A stretch of 64,000 nucleotides of DNA from Oscillibacter sp. GTDB lineage: Bacteria; Bacillota; Clostridia; Oscillospirales; Oscillospiraceae. The stretch lies in contig JAFXQD010000017.1 of NCBI GenBank assembly GCA_017527365.1, positions 1 to 64,000 on the forward strand, in the 5' to 3' direction. The stretch's first letter is position 1. Each line of letters starts with the position of its first letter. The notes beneath the pieces are model-generated. The model saw only the letters and a program-made list of their open reading frames with translations. It had not been told where the DNA came from and did no database searches. This document shows, piece after piece, positions 26,025 through 34,600 of this stretch. The position numbers and the translations under genes are program-made.

Positions 26025-27574
26025 TAATCCGACAGCTTCACGACCACAACGCCGTCAATCATGCGCACGCTCCCCGCCGCCGGGAAAATGGGCATGGCTT
26101 TCGCCAGTTCCGAGCGCGTCACGTTCGTTTCCGTGTCCCAGACAAGCGGGTACTGCAAATAGTCCGTCAGGTACCGCCCCAAGTTGTACGTGGCGGCGTG
26201 GGAATGCCAAAGCCCGGTTTGCGTCCGGTAGTCCTCGAACGCGCCCCGCGTAACGTCCAAGGGCTCGTTGTAGTCGAAGCGCCCAGCGAACGCCACCCGC
26301 GTTTCGCCGGGGACGTACCCCGGCACGCCCTCTATCCGGTCGACGATGCGCGCCGCGAGCAACAGCGTGGAGTTCTTTTCCAGCTCCTTCTTCATATAGA
26401 CCTGATTCGCGTATACGACGTGGTGCCACAGCAACAGCGCAAGCAACGCGCAAACGACGGCGCGTTCGGCGTCGGCGGCGCGGCGCGGCGTCCGCAACGG
26501 CAAGCCGTCCAAGAGCGACAGCGGCAGGAAATAGAACAGTTCGCGGGCGTAGGCGGTCAGGTCGTGCGCCTCCCCCGGCATGAGAACCGCGACGGAGTAG
26601 AGCGTAAGCGGCAGGAGCGCCCACAGGACAAGCGACAAAATACGGTTGGCGGCGGACAGCCGCCCGTTGGCAAGCGTAAGGAGCAGGCGCCGGAGCAGTA
26701 AGACCAGCAGGACGCCGTGGGCGGCGGGGCGCAACGGTCCCAGCGCGACGCCCGGACGGAACAGGAACGCGAAAAACGACGCGTTCGCCGACAAAATCCG
26801 CGCCTTGATTCCGAACGATTCCAGCGACGCCACGTCGCGGATTTGCGGCGCGTCCAGCAGGATTCGCAGGAGCGCCCAGAGGGCGTTGTAGGCGAGGAAG
26901 GCGGCGGCCAATAACGCTAAAGCCGCCGCGCCGCGAGAGAGTATCCCCGGCACGCGCCGCCCCTCCGCCGCCTGTTTGACCAGCGCCAACAGGCACAGCG
27001 CCGCCGTGACGGTGGCGTAAGGCTGGTAGATGGACAGCGAGACCAGAAGCGGGGGCAGTCCCAATAGCGCGAGGCGCCCCCCGCGCAGGGCGAGGTACGC
27101 CGCGACCGCCGCGCACAACAGCGCCAGCGCGTACTCGTCCATGCAGTAGACGTAAGTCGCGCCCGTGAGCGTCAGGGAAACGTTCGTGCAGAGCAGTCCG
27201 CACGTCAGCGCCGCGCCGCGTGGCGAGCGGATTTCCAGCAACTCCGTGACGACGATTCCCGCCAGCGACATCCAGAATACAAACAAAATGCCGATAAGCC
27301 ACGGCGCCGCCACGCCGCCCTTGCAGGCCTCGTAAAGCGGGATGAAAAAGCGCCCGATTCTGGTATAGAAGTCAAAGCCCCAGTCGGCGTAGGCGAAATA
27401 GGACACGGAATCATGGGAAAAGAACTCGTTCGCAAACAGGAAGCCGTGGGCGGCGGCGGAAAAGAACGCCGTAGAGGCAAGCGCGGCGGCGCGGCGGCGC
27501 ATGGCTTCCTCCGGCGCGGCGCGGCGCCCGTCCGGAATGCGCGGCGGGGGTTCCTGTCTGTTTCTCTCCGGCAT
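26024..27574 (-). CDS. GtrII-like membrane glucosyltransferase domain protein
   Basis: This 516-residue polytopic membrane protein resembles the GtrII glucosyltransferase family. It has an acidic first loop (FANEFFSHDSVSYFAYADWG, ~50), which in these GT-C enzymes follows the first transmembrane helix, about ten hydrophobic helices, and a C-terminal soluble domain (~400-516). The family transfers glucose from polyprenyl phosphate to surface glycans. Start at ATG 27574 with GAGGAG 8 bp upstream. It pairs naturally with the GtrB-like gene downstream. The acceptor (teichoic acid, exopolysaccharide or flagellin) is unknown. Confidence 0.78.
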   Translation of the reverse strand: MPERNRQEPPPRIPDGRRAAPEEAMRRRAAALASTAFFSAAAHGFLFANEFFSHDSVSYFAYADWGFDFYTRIGRFFIPLYEACKGGVAAPWLIGILFVFWMSLAGIVVTELLEIRSPRGAALTCGLLCTNVSLTLTGATYVYCMDEYALALLCAAVAAYLALRGGRLALLGLPPLLVSLSIYQPYATVTAALCLLALVKQAAEGRRVPGILSRGAAALALLAAAFLAYNALWALLRILLDAPQIRDVASLESFGIKARILSANASFFAFLFRPGVALGPLRPAAHGVLLVLLLRRLLLTLANGRLSAANRILSLVLWALLPLTLYSVAVLMPGEAHDLTAYARELFYFLPLSLLDGLPLRTPRRAADAERAVVCALLALLLWHHVVYANQVYMKKELEKNSTLLLAARIVDRIEGVPGYVPGETRVAFAGRFDYNEPLDVTRGAFEDYRTQTGLWHSHAATYNLGRYLTDYLQYPLVWDTETNVTRSELAKAMPIFPAAGSVRMIDGVVVVKLSD

Positions 27575-27593
27575 GGCAAATTCTCCTCACGCG

Positions 27594-27622
27594 GGAAGCG
27601 CGGGAATGCCTCCCGCGCTTCC
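27594..27622. other. Perfect 12-bp hairpin upstream of the GtrII-like gene
   Basis: GGAAGCGCGGGA and TCCCGCGCTTCC pair with a 5-nt loop, between the stop of the phosphodiester glycosidase gene and the ribosome binding site of the next. There is no T-run, so it may be a weak terminator, an attenuator or an mRNA stabiliser. Confidence 0.6.
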
Positions 27623-27650
27623 GAAATCGTTTTGCACGCGTTGTTTTGCG

Positions 27651-29384
27651 TCATTCGTCTACGAAAACCTGCAAGGTCACGGTCAGTTCCCTGCCCGGAA
27701 CCGTCAGGTAGTTGCCCTTGTAGTACATCGCGCTCGACGCGCCGCCGTCAAGGTTGAACGCGTCCTCGCAGCCCAGTTCCAACGCCAGCTCCCGCATTTG
27801 CCGGACGGTCGCCCCGGCGGGCACCGAAATCAACAGCAGTTCCCCGTCCCCGTTGACGCCAACCGCCGTGCGGGAGCTCGACGCCGTTGTGAACCGCGCT
27901 TCCGTGAATCCGGGCTCCAAATCCTCGACGATTTCGCCGTCTTTTACGAGGCGCGGCGCCCCGGAGACGATTTCCCGCACGTTGTCCAGCGCAAAGCCCT
28001 CTTCGTCCTCTACCCGGAGATAGTATTCCGTGGAAATCAGGGCGCCTTTCTGCGGGATATGGAAGTAGGGCGTAGAGGAATAGCCGCCGCCCATATAAAC
28101 CACGTAGCCCCCGGCGGGAATCTGAATCGCCGCGCCCGCGCTGACGGAATAGAACTCCGTAATGACGCCCTGATTCGCCGTGAGCGCCCAGCCGCCGTTT
28201 TTCATCACGACCTGTTCGCCGTAGGCGGGCGTATAGAGCACGGAAGCGTTGTCGTCCTGTTCGGGCGTGTTGATTTCATACGCCGACCACTCGTCCTCCC
28301 CGGAGACCAAGCGCGTAAACACGGCGGGGCGCCCGACATAAATCGTCCCGTCGGGCGCGAAACCGATAGAGGACAACCCGGAGTTGCCGTAGAGAAATTC
28401 GCCGTTCGACATCACGTGTCCTATCGGCGTCTGGAAATTGCCGTAGGAATTGAAGAAGTTGCCGTTGACGACGGCGACCGCGCCGCCGGAGTTTTGCACG
28501 ATTTTTGTAAAGGAAGCCGTATGGCCGAGCTGGTTGTCAACCATGGCGGTTTTCACGCGGACTTTCGGATTTTTCGTGTTGACCGTCAGCACGTGCGCGG
28601 TCACGAGGCCTTCCGACGTGCGGACGCTCTTTTTCGCGTAGTCAATCGCGGACTCGTCGGGGGCGTCCTCCCAAGGCATGGACGGGAGCGCGGAGAGCCC
28701 GACGGAAAACGCGGCGTCCGCGCCGGGCAGAATGCCCGCGTTCCGCGCCTCCTGCGCCGTAAAGACGCCCTTTTCCAGCAGGACTTGCGCCAGCGTCGCC
28801 TCCCCGCCCTTGACCGGGCAGGTTAAGGCGCGGTAGCTCAAGTCCACCATGCCGCCGCGGTCGAGCCCGTCCGCCTCCATGGACGCGCCCTCCTCTGCGG
28901 ACAGAATGCCCAGCGAGACCGCGAACGGGACGATGTTTTCCCAAGCGTAGTCGCCGCCGTCCTCCGTGTAGCCCATGGCGCGGAGCAGGAACGCCAGATA
29001 CGCATTGACGGAAAGCGTCGCTCCGGGCGTGAACGTGGATTCCGTCGTGCCGTTGGTGACGCCCCGGCGGTAGGCGTAGGATACGTAGGATTCCGCCTCT
29101 CCGGAAACGTCTGTGAAAGGAGAATCCTCTTGGCAGGCGAGGGCGGCTTCTTCCTCCCCAAGGAAACGAATCATCATAATGAGGCCTTGCAGGCGCGTGG
29201 GGACTTTGTCAAGGTTGTAAACGGGGGAGCCGTCGTCGTTGACCCCGGCGCCTCGAAACAAATGCAGGGAGTAGAGCTTGTCGGCGCGGGCGACGGAATC
29301 GGAATCGGAGCCGGCGCCGGAAGCGGGCGCAAGGCAGAGGGCGCAGAGCGTCAAAACCGCGACAAGCCGGAATAGTCTTTTCAA
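27651..29384 (-). CDS. Secreted SLH-domain phosphodiester glycosidase (NAGPA family)
   Basis: This 577-residue exported protein has a signal peptide (MKRLFRLVAVLTLCALCLAPASG). Residues ~55-220 carry SLH-like repeats (SPFTDVSGEAESYVSYAYRR; STFTPGATLSVNAYLAFLL), which would tether it to the wall. The C-terminal ~320 residues are a NAGPA-type domain with VVNGNFFNSYG, the catalytic-core motifs SSSRTAVGVNGDGELLLISV and the ending EDAFNLDGGASSAMYY. The family hydrolyses phosphodiester-linked sugars; wall teichoic acid or capsule turnover is plausible. It is followed by gtrII- and gtrB-like genes, so a surface-glycan role fits. Confidence 0.9.
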   Translation of the reverse strand: MKRLFRLVAVLTLCALCLAPASGAGSDSDSVARADKLYSLHLFRGAGVNDDGSPVYNLDKVPTRLQGLIMMIRFLGEEEAALACQEDSPFTDVSGEAESYVSYAYRRGVTNGTTESTFTPGATLSVNAYLAFLLRAMGYTEDGGDYAWENIVPFAVSLGILSAEEGASMEADGLDRGGMVDLSYRALTCPVKGGEATLAQVLLEKGVFTAQEARNAGILPGADAAFSVGLSALPSMPWEDAPDESAIDYAKKSVRTSEGLVTAHVLTVNTKNPKVRVKTAMVDNQLGHTASFTKIVQNSGGAVAVVNGNFFNSYGNFQTPIGHVMSNGEFLYGNSGLSSIGFAPDGTIYVGRPAVFTRLVSGEDEWSAYEINTPEQDDNASVLYTPAYGEQVVMKNGGWALTANQGVITEFYSVSAGAAIQIPAGGYVVYMGGGYSSTPYFHIPQKGALISTEYYLRVEDEEGFALDNVREIVSGAPRLVKDGEIVEDLEPGFTEARFTTASSSRTAVGVNGDGELLLISVPAGATVRQMRELALELGCEDAFNLDGGASSAMYYKGNYLTVPGRELTVTLQVFVDE

Positions 29385-29492
29385 TGGGCATACCGCCTTT
29401 CCTGAAAGTTTTGGAAATCGTTTCCATGGGACGGACAGCCGTCCGGAAGGAAGCCTCGGTAAAATTTGCCGTTCCGGATTTTGGCGGTCTTT

Positions 29493-29521
29493 ATTATAAC
29501 AAAGCCCCTTGCGGATTGCAA
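29493..29521 (-). promoter_or_regulatory. Promoter of the SLH/phosphodiester glycosidase gene
   Basis: Minus-strand TTGCAA (29521-29516) and a perfect TATAAT (29498-29493) are 17 bp apart. The leader to the ATG at 29384 would be about 100 nt. Confidence 0.8.
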
Positions 29522-29610
29522 GCGTTTTTCGTCATTTGGACGAAAAAACATGAAAAAGATTTTTCCTTTTTGTGGGTTTTTCCGCGCCAAACGCAACAAA
29601 ATGCCGCAAA

Positions 29611-32235
29611 TTACGGACGGCTTTTCCGTTTTTGCGCCGCCTCCACCGCCGCCCGCAACGCCCCGACCGGCGCCGGACGGTTGTTTTTCGCTATCAGTTC
29701 CGCAATGCGGACTTTCGCCGCCTCCATTTCCTCGCGGAACATCGTCGCCGACACCCGCAGGGCGCCGTGACCCAAAATAATCAACTGTTCGGGGCCGTCG
29801 GAAGTCGCCACCCGGACGCGGTTTTCCTTGGCAAGCTCGTAGGTCGCCCGCTCAATGTAGGCGTCGGCGGTCTCCGCCTCCTTCGTGTAGATGACGTGGA
29901 TGTTATTGTAGAGCTCGTGGGAGCCGGGGTTGCCCTTGACCTTGTAGGCGTCAAAGACGGCTATCACGGCGCAGCCGCGCATGGACTGGTAGTCGCAGAG
30001 GGAATCGCAGAGGATTTTTCGGGCGGCGTCGAGGTTCTCCAGCGCGACGGACTTCAAGTCGTCCCACGCGAAAATGAGGTTGTAGCCGTCGGCGAGCAGG
30101 TATTCCGGCCCCGACGGCTGGCGCGGAATCCTGACGCGTTCGGACGGCGCCCGCCGCGCCTCCCGCACCTGTGCCTCCCGGCGCTCCTTTACGGGGCCAT
30201 ACGTGCGCTCAAAAATCGCCTGTAGTTCCTTGTCCTCCGCGCCGCTTGTTAGGGCGGGGCGCGGCGGCGGGGCGGTCGCCTCCGCCCGTCGCGGACGCCA
30301 CGCGCTTTCGGTATGCGCCATCTCCGGGACGCGGTTCCACGCCACGACGTACCCCGCGCCGTGCGAACAGAATACCGAACCCGCCGGGTTTTCAACGTCG
30401 CGTTCGGGGTCGTAGCCGATACGCGCCACTATCTCGTCCTGATTGGCGCACGGGCGGAAGCCCGACGCCGAACAGGAAAAGCGTCCGAGCCCGTGCGTGT
30501 AGGCGGCGACTTCCCTGCCGTAATCTTTGAGCGCGGCGGCGGGCGCGGCGCCCGTCAAGACGGCGCTTTCGCCCGACGTTTCGGGCGGGTTCGATTCCCC
30601 GCCCATGCGCCGGATGTCGCTCGCGGCGCGTCCGGACTGTGCCGCCGGGACTTCCAAGCGGAACGTATGCCAAGGCTCCAACAGCACGCTTTGCGCCGAC
30701 ATCAGCCCCTGCCGGACGGCGCGGCCAACCGCCTCGCGGAAATCGCCGCCTTCCGTATGCTTTTCGTGGGCGCGTCCCGCCAAGAGCGTGAATTTTATGT
30801 CCGTAACCGGGGAGCCCGTCAAAACCCCGACGTGCTCCCGTTCGGCTAAATGCGTTAGAATGAGGCGTTGCCAGTTCCGCGCCAGCGCATCCTCCGGGCA
30901 AGCCGTCGCGTACCGGACGCCGCTACCCGGCGGCAAAGGCTCCAGCAACAGCCGCACTTCCGCGTAATGCCGCAACGGCTCAAAGTGCCCGACGCCCTCG
31001 GCGGGCGCGGCGATAGTCTCCCGGTAGGCAATCGCGCCGGGGCCAAAGTCAACGGACAGCCGGAAGCGGTCTTGCAGGCGCCGCTTTAATACTTCCGCCT
31101 GTATCTCCCCCATGAGGCGGACTTGCGCGCTTTGCGCGGCGGCGTCCCACACGACGCGCAGGGACGGCTCTTCCTCCTCCAGCCGCCGCAACGCCGCAAG
31201 GACGGCGCGGGGGTCTGTCCCGGACGGCGTCAAGACTTGATAACGAAACGCGGGCTCCAAGGAAAACGCGGTTCTGCCGCGCTCTATGCCGAGGCCGTCC
31301 CCGGCGCGGGTACGCGTCAAGCCCGTCACCGCGCAGATTCCCCCCGCCGCCATTTTGTCAACCGTCTTGTATTTCGCCCCGGCGTAAACCCGGATTTGGT
31401 CGGCTTTCTCCTCCCGGATTTCCCCGGAAACGCCGGGCGCGTTCGTCAGGAGCGATTTCGCTTTCAGCGTCCCGCCCGTGACTTTCAGCCAAGTCAGGCG
31501 GGCGCCCTTGTCGTCGCGGCTGATTTTGAACACACGCGCCCCGAATTGCGGCGGGTACGTCGGCGACGGCGCGAGGCGCGACAAAACGCCCAGAAACTCC
31601 GCCACGCCCTCTTCTTTCAGCGCCGAGCCGAAACAGCACGGAAACAGCTTGCGCGACGCGATTAAAGCGCGGTAGTCGTCGTCCGAGACGCTCCCGCTTT
31701 CAAGGTAGCGTTCCAATATGGTTTCGTCGCAAAGCGCGGCTTCTTCCGCGATTGCGTCCGCGTCCGCGCCGAAATCCGCGCAGCCGCCGTTCAGTTTCCC
31801 TTTCAACTCCGACATGATTTCGGCGCGTCCCAATCCGGGCAAGTCCGTCTTGTTCACGAACACGAAAACCGGGACTTGAAAGCGCTCCAACATCCGCCAC
31901 AACGTCAGCGTGTGCGCCTGCGCGCCGTCCGTAGAACTGATAACGAGTATCGCGCAGTCGAGGACGGCGAGGACGCGCTCCGCCTCCGTGCTAAAATCGA
32001 CGTGTCCGGGGGTGTCAAGCAGAAACGCCTCCCTGTCTCCGAGGGCAAAGACGGTGGATTTCGCGTCAATCGTGATTCCGCGCTCGCGTTCGAGGGGGTC
32101 GTTGTCAAAGAACGCGTCGCCCTTGTCCACGCGCCCCGCCTTCCGCAACGCCTTGCATTCGTGCAGAATCGCCTCCGAAAGCGTGGTCTTGCCCGCGTCC
32201 ACGTGCGCCAGTATGCCGACGACCAGTCTTTTCAT
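29611..32235 (-). CDS. TetM-like ribosome-protection GTPase fused to a Rae1/YacP NYN endonuclease domain
   Basis: This 874-residue protein has two parts. Residues ~1-640 are an EF-G/TetM-type translational GTPase: G1 AHVDAGKTTLSEA, ERGITIDAKST, G3 DTPGHVDF and G4 VNKTDLPG, followed by domains II-V. After a Pro/Arg-rich linker, residues ~712-874 match YacP/Rae1 closely: LLADGYNLIFAW, VIAVFDAYKVKG, VIYTKEAETADAYIE and VATSDGPEQLIILGHGAL. Rae1 of Bacillus subtilis is a ribosome-associated endonuclease that cuts mRNA in the A site. The fusion suggests that GTPase binding delivers the nuclease to ribosomes. Start at ATG 32235 with GGAGG; ATGA overlap with the HGSNAT-like gene. Tetracycline resistance should not be assumed. 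Confidence 0.9.
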   Translation of the reverse strand: MKRLVVGILAHVDAGKTTLSEAILHECKALRKAGRVDKGDAFFDNDPLERERGITIDAKSTVFALGDREAFLLDTPGHVDFSTEAERVLAVLDCAILVISSTDGAQAHTLTLWRMLERFQVPVFVFVNKTDLPGLGRAEIMSELKGKLNGGCADFGADADAIAEEAALCDETILERYLESGSVSDDDYRALIASRKLFPCCFGSALKEEGVAEFLGVLSRLAPSPTYPPQFGARVFKISRDDKGARLTWLKVTGGTLKAKSLLTNAPGVSGEIREEKADQIRVYAGAKYKTVDKMAAGGICAVTGLTRTRAGDGLGIERGRTAFSLEPAFRYQVLTPSGTDPRAVLAALRRLEEEEPSLRVVWDAAAQSAQVRLMGEIQAEVLKRRLQDRFRLSVDFGPGAIAYRETIAAPAEGVGHFEPLRHYAEVRLLLEPLPPGSGVRYATACPEDALARNWQRLILTHLAEREHVGVLTGSPVTDIKFTLLAGRAHEKHTEGGDFREAVGRAVRQGLMSAQSVLLEPWHTFRLEVPAAQSGRAASDIRRMGGESNPPETSGESAVLTGAAPAAALKDYGREVAAYTHGLGRFSCSASGFRPCANQDEIVARIGYDPERDVENPAGSVFCSHGAGYVVAWNRVPEMAHTESAWRPRRAEATAPPPRPALTSGAEDKELQAIFERTYGPVKERREAQVREARRAPSERVRIPRQPSGPEYLLADGYNLIFAWDDLKSVALENLDAARKILCDSLCDYQSMRGCAVIAVFDAYKVKGNPGSHELYNNIHVIYTKEAETADAYIERATYELAKENRVRVATSDGPEQLIILGHGALRVSATMFREEMEAAKVRIAELIAKNNRPAPVGALRAAVEAAQKRKSRP

Positions 32236-32951
32236 GGCGCCCTCCAATCCCACAGGGACAACAGCGCGTAGACGACGGGCTGATGAAGCAGGTAAACCCA
32301 AAGCGAACGGCGCCCCAAGGCGCTTATCGCGGGCAGGCGCGTTTCCGCCAAAACGCGGGGCGGGCGGATTGCGCCGTATAGGTAGAACCCGCCCCAGAAG
32401 AGGAACAGCCACGGCAGAAGCGGGAAGTAGTCGACGGAGAAGAAATCGGGCGGCGGGAAGCCGAAACAGGCGGTGAAGCCGTTGCGGTAGGGCGCCGCCG
32501 GGAGTTCCCAGAGCCCGAACACGCGGCGCGGGACGTTGTAGCACAGCGCGAAGAGCGCGAGCGACAGCGGCAGTCCGACGGCGGCGGGGACGCGCAAAAG
32601 ATACGGTTGCAGAAACGCCGTCAGGAGCACGGACGCGCCCAGCAGGGACAGCACGCCGAAAAACACGCGGTTGCCGGGCATGAACAATATGGTGACGGCG
32701 GAGACCCCCGCCCCGGCGAGAAAAACGGTCAGCCCGCGCCGATACGGGCGGCTTCCGAGGCGGAAGCAATAGCCCGACAACAAAATAAACGTCCAACAAA
32801 TGCTCTGTTGCCACAGGAACGCGCCGAAAGAGCGGTACCACGCCCAGTCAATGCCGAACATATAAACCAAATCCCAACAGGCATGATACGCAATCATGCT
32901 AATAAGCGTCAGGCCGCGCAGGGCGTCGAGACCGTGCAAGCGTTGGCGCAA
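32232..32951 (-). CDS. HGSNAT-like (DUF1624) membrane protein
   Basis: This 239-residue polytopic protein begins RLHGLDALRGLTLISM, the signature of heparan-alpha-glucosaminide N-acetyltransferase-like proteins, with the conserved His in YHACWDL and about seven transmembrane helices. The family is thought to acetylate cell-surface sugars. The start is placed at TTG 32951, 8 bp after AAGGGGG, because longer frames begin upstream of, or inside, the -10 of a clear promoter at 32980-33008. Its TGA overlaps the ATG of the GTPase-Rae1 gene, so a surface acetyltransferase-like gene and a ribosome factor share a transcript. Confidence 0.85.
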   Translation of the reverse strand: MRQRLHGLDALRGLTLISMIAYHACWDLVYMFGIDWAWYRSFGAFLWQQSICWTFILLSGYCFRLGSRPYRRGLTVFLAGAGVSAVTILFMPGNRVFFGVLSLLGASVLLTAFLQPYLLRVPAAVGLPLSLALFALCYNVPRRVFGLWELPAAPYRNGFTACFGFPPPDFFSVDYFPLLPWLFLFWGGFYLYGAIRPPRVLAETRLPAISALGRRSLWVYLLHQPVVYALLSLWDWRAP

Positions 32952-32979
32952 AGCGTCCGCCCCCTTCCGAATCACGCGC

Positions 32980-33008
32980 ATTGTACCACAGCCGAAGCGT
33001 TTTTGCAA
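32980..33008 (-). promoter_or_regulatory. Promoter of the HGSNAT-like/GTPase-Rae1 operon
   Basis: Minus-strand TTGCAA (33008-33003) and TACAAT (32985-32980) are 17 bp apart with TGTGG before the -10. It places the transcript start near 32973, only ~22 bp before the TTG start. Confidence 0.78.
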
Positions 33009-33012
33009 GACA

Positions 33013-33044
33013 ACGGACGCCCTCCCGCACGGGAAAGCGCCCGT
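33013..33044 (-). terminator. Hairpin after the cohesin-like gene
   Basis: ACGGACGC (33013-33020) pairs with GCGCCCGT (33037-33044) with one wobble, and an inner TCCCG/CGGGA stem is present. The minus strand continues TTGTCTTG, just before the next promoter. Confidence 0.55.
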
Positions 33045-33056
33045 TTTGGATTGGCT

Positions 33057-33965
33057 TTAGCGCACCGTGACGCTAAGGGGGGCGCAGAGCGGGCGTAGTT
33101 CGGAATCAAGCAGAACCGCTTTCGCCGCGCACGAATCCGGCAGGGCGTCGGGCATGGGAATCTCCGCGCTTCCGCGTTGCGCTTTCACGCTTGCCGTCTT
33201 GAGCCCCGCGAACTTCCCGGACGCGTCGTCAAAGAACGCGACCGCCGCCGTAACCGCTTCCTCGTTGGACAGCCTGAGCGTCACTTTCCCCTCGTGCGGG
33301 TTCGCCTCCATCGAGAGGATTTCGTATGCGGGCGGGAGCCCCGCGCCGATTGTCAGGCGGAAAGGCGCAAACCCGCCCAAGCCCAAGCGCTTGCCGGAAG
33401 CCTCCGTCACGCCGGAGCCGCCCGCGTCGAACTCGAAAACGGCTTCCCCGTCGGGGGCGCCGTCGTTGACGCGGACGGCGAAAAGGAACAGGGGCGTATC
33501 CGCGCCCGGCGGCGCGGAACAGGCGTTCGTGGATATGGCGCCCACCCGCGCCGCGCCGCCCTGCGCGTTGGGCGCCAGCATCCACCCCGCCAAATTCCCG
33601 GAAGCCCGGCAGGGCATGTTCTCAAACGGCGCCGCGCCCGTATACGGGGAGACTTTCTCGGCGTCATAGAGCAGGTTTGCGGAGAAGGCGTTGATATTGA
33701 CCGCCGCGCCGCCGCCGTTGCGGAAGCCGATTGTCAAGACCACAATGTCGCCGGGGTTCGCGCTCGTGACGCTCTCCGCCGTCGCGGGGTCGAACGCCGT
33801 CCCCGGCGCCAGTTTCTGCGCGTTGACAACCGCCAGACTGAACCCCCCGGACGCCGCCGACGCCGCCGCGCCGCCGTCCGGAAAACCTGCCGCCGCGCAA
33901 ACTAAGAGCGTCAGAGCCAGCGCAACCCGCCGGCAGAGCCGGATTTTCTGCCATCGTTTTTTCAC
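33057..33965 (-). CDS. Secreted protein with a cohesin-like beta-sandwich
   Basis: This 302-residue exported protein has a signal peptide (VALALTLLVCAAAGFP) and then a domain of ~150 residues that resembles cohesin/type III-like modules: NPGDIVVLTIGFRNGG (~75), INAFSANLLYDAEKV (~92) and a late GEAVFEFDAGGSGV (~175). A second small beta domain (~220-302) follows. Cohesin-like domains occur on many Clostridial surface proteins without implying a cellulosome. I see no sortase motif or SLH module. Start at ATG 33965 with AAAGGAGG, under a strong promoter at 34005-34033. It appears monocistronic. Confidence 0.65.
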   Translation of the reverse strand: MKKRWQKIRLCRRVALALTLLVCAAAGFPDGGAAASAASGGFSLAVVNAQKLAPGTAFDPATAESVTSANPGDIVVLTIGFRNGGGAAVNINAFSANLLYDAEKVSPYTGAAPFENMPCRASGNLAGWMLAPNAQGGAARVGAISTNACSAPPGADTPLFLFAVRVNDGAPDGEAVFEFDAGGSGVTEASGKRLGLGGFAPFRLTIGAGLPPAYEILSMEANPHEGKVTLRLSNEEAVTAAVAFFDDASGKFAGLKTASVKAQRGSAEIPMPDALPDSCAAKAVLLDSELRPLCAPLSVTVR

Positions 33966-34004
33966 GCGGATTCCTCCTTTTTCGTTTTGTCGTCCATGCG
34001 GAAC

Positions 34005-34033
34005 ATTATAACGGATTCGGGAAGAAAAGGCAA
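34005..34033 (-). promoter_or_regulatory. Promoter of the cohesin-like gene
   Basis: Minus-strand TTGCCT (34033-34028) and a perfect TATAAT (34010-34005) are 17 bp apart. Confidence 0.78.
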
Positions 34034-34078
34034 GGGCGACGTGCGCGGCATAGGATGAGCGGAAGGGAGTGAGAGCCT

Positions 34079-34564
34079 ATGAAAAACGCCGCGTATGAGA
34101 GAGAAAAGGCTGTCGCCTACGCGCACAAATGGGCGTTCGGGCGCAACCCCGCCTACTACGACTTTGAGAATATCGGCGGGGACTGCACAAATTTCGCCTC
34201 GCAATGTATCCGCGCCGGCGGGGGCGCAATGAACTTCACGCCTACTTTCGGGTGGTATTATATTAATGCCTACCGCCGCGCCCCGGCTTGGACGGGCGTC
34301 GTTTACCTGTGGAATTTCCTGACGCGCAAGGAACGGAGCGTCGGCCCCTTCGGGACGCCGTGCGAGCTGTCGGAACTGCGCCCCGGCGACATCGCGCAAC
34401 TGTCCTTCGACGGCGAAACCTACGGGCATTGCCCGGTGGTCGTGGCGACGCGCCCGGAGATTCTGGTAGCCGCCCATACCGAGGACGCCGACAACCGCCC
34501 CCTGTCCTCGTACCCCTACCGCAAAATCCGCTGTCTGCATATCGAGGGCGTGGTACTGCCTTGA
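34079..34564 (+). CDS. Putative amidase-domain protein (amidase_6 family)
   Basis: This 161-residue protein has the amidase_6 pattern: KAVAYAHKWAFGRNPAYYDF (~10), then the catalytic-type GGDCTNFASQCIRAGG (~38-53) and a later His in YGHCPVVVA (~120). The Asp-Cys-Thr-Asn-Phe core is characteristic of NlpC/P60-like amidases found on Gram-positive surfaces. It has no signal peptide, so it may act inside the cell or be exported by a non-classical route. Start at ATG 34079 after GGAAGGGAG. It stands alone on the plus strand between a minus-strand promoter and a convergent terminator. Confidence 0.85.
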   Translation: MKNAAYEREKAVAYAHKWAFGRNPAYYDFENIGGDCTNFASQCIRAGGGAMNFTPTFGWYYINAYRRAPAWTGVVYLWNFLTRKERSVGPFGTPCELSELRPGDIAQLSFDGETYGHCPVVVATRPEILVAAHTEDADNRPLSSYPYRKIRCLHIEGVVLP

Positions 34565-34568
34565 AAAC

Positions 34569-34591
34569 GCCCGCCGGGGTTCCCGGCGGGC
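34569..34591. terminator. Bidirectional terminator-like hairpin between convergent genes
   Basis: GCCCGCCGGG / CCCGGCGGGC is a perfect 10-bp stem with loop GTT. It sits between the amidase-like gene and the convergent esterase gene. T-runs are weak on both sides. Confidence 0.6.
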
Positions 34592-34600
34592 TGTCCGATA

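Noticed and set aside
29611..32235. Annotation as a tetracycline-resistance gene
   Set aside because: The GTPase part is TetM-like, but the Rae1 fusion and genomic context suggest another ribosome-related role; resistance cannot be inferred from sequence alone.
32236..32841. N-terminal extension of the GTPase-Rae1 frame
   Set aside because: It overlaps the HGSNAT-like gene in another frame, and the true start has GGAGG and the standard MKRLVVGILAHVDAGKT beginning.
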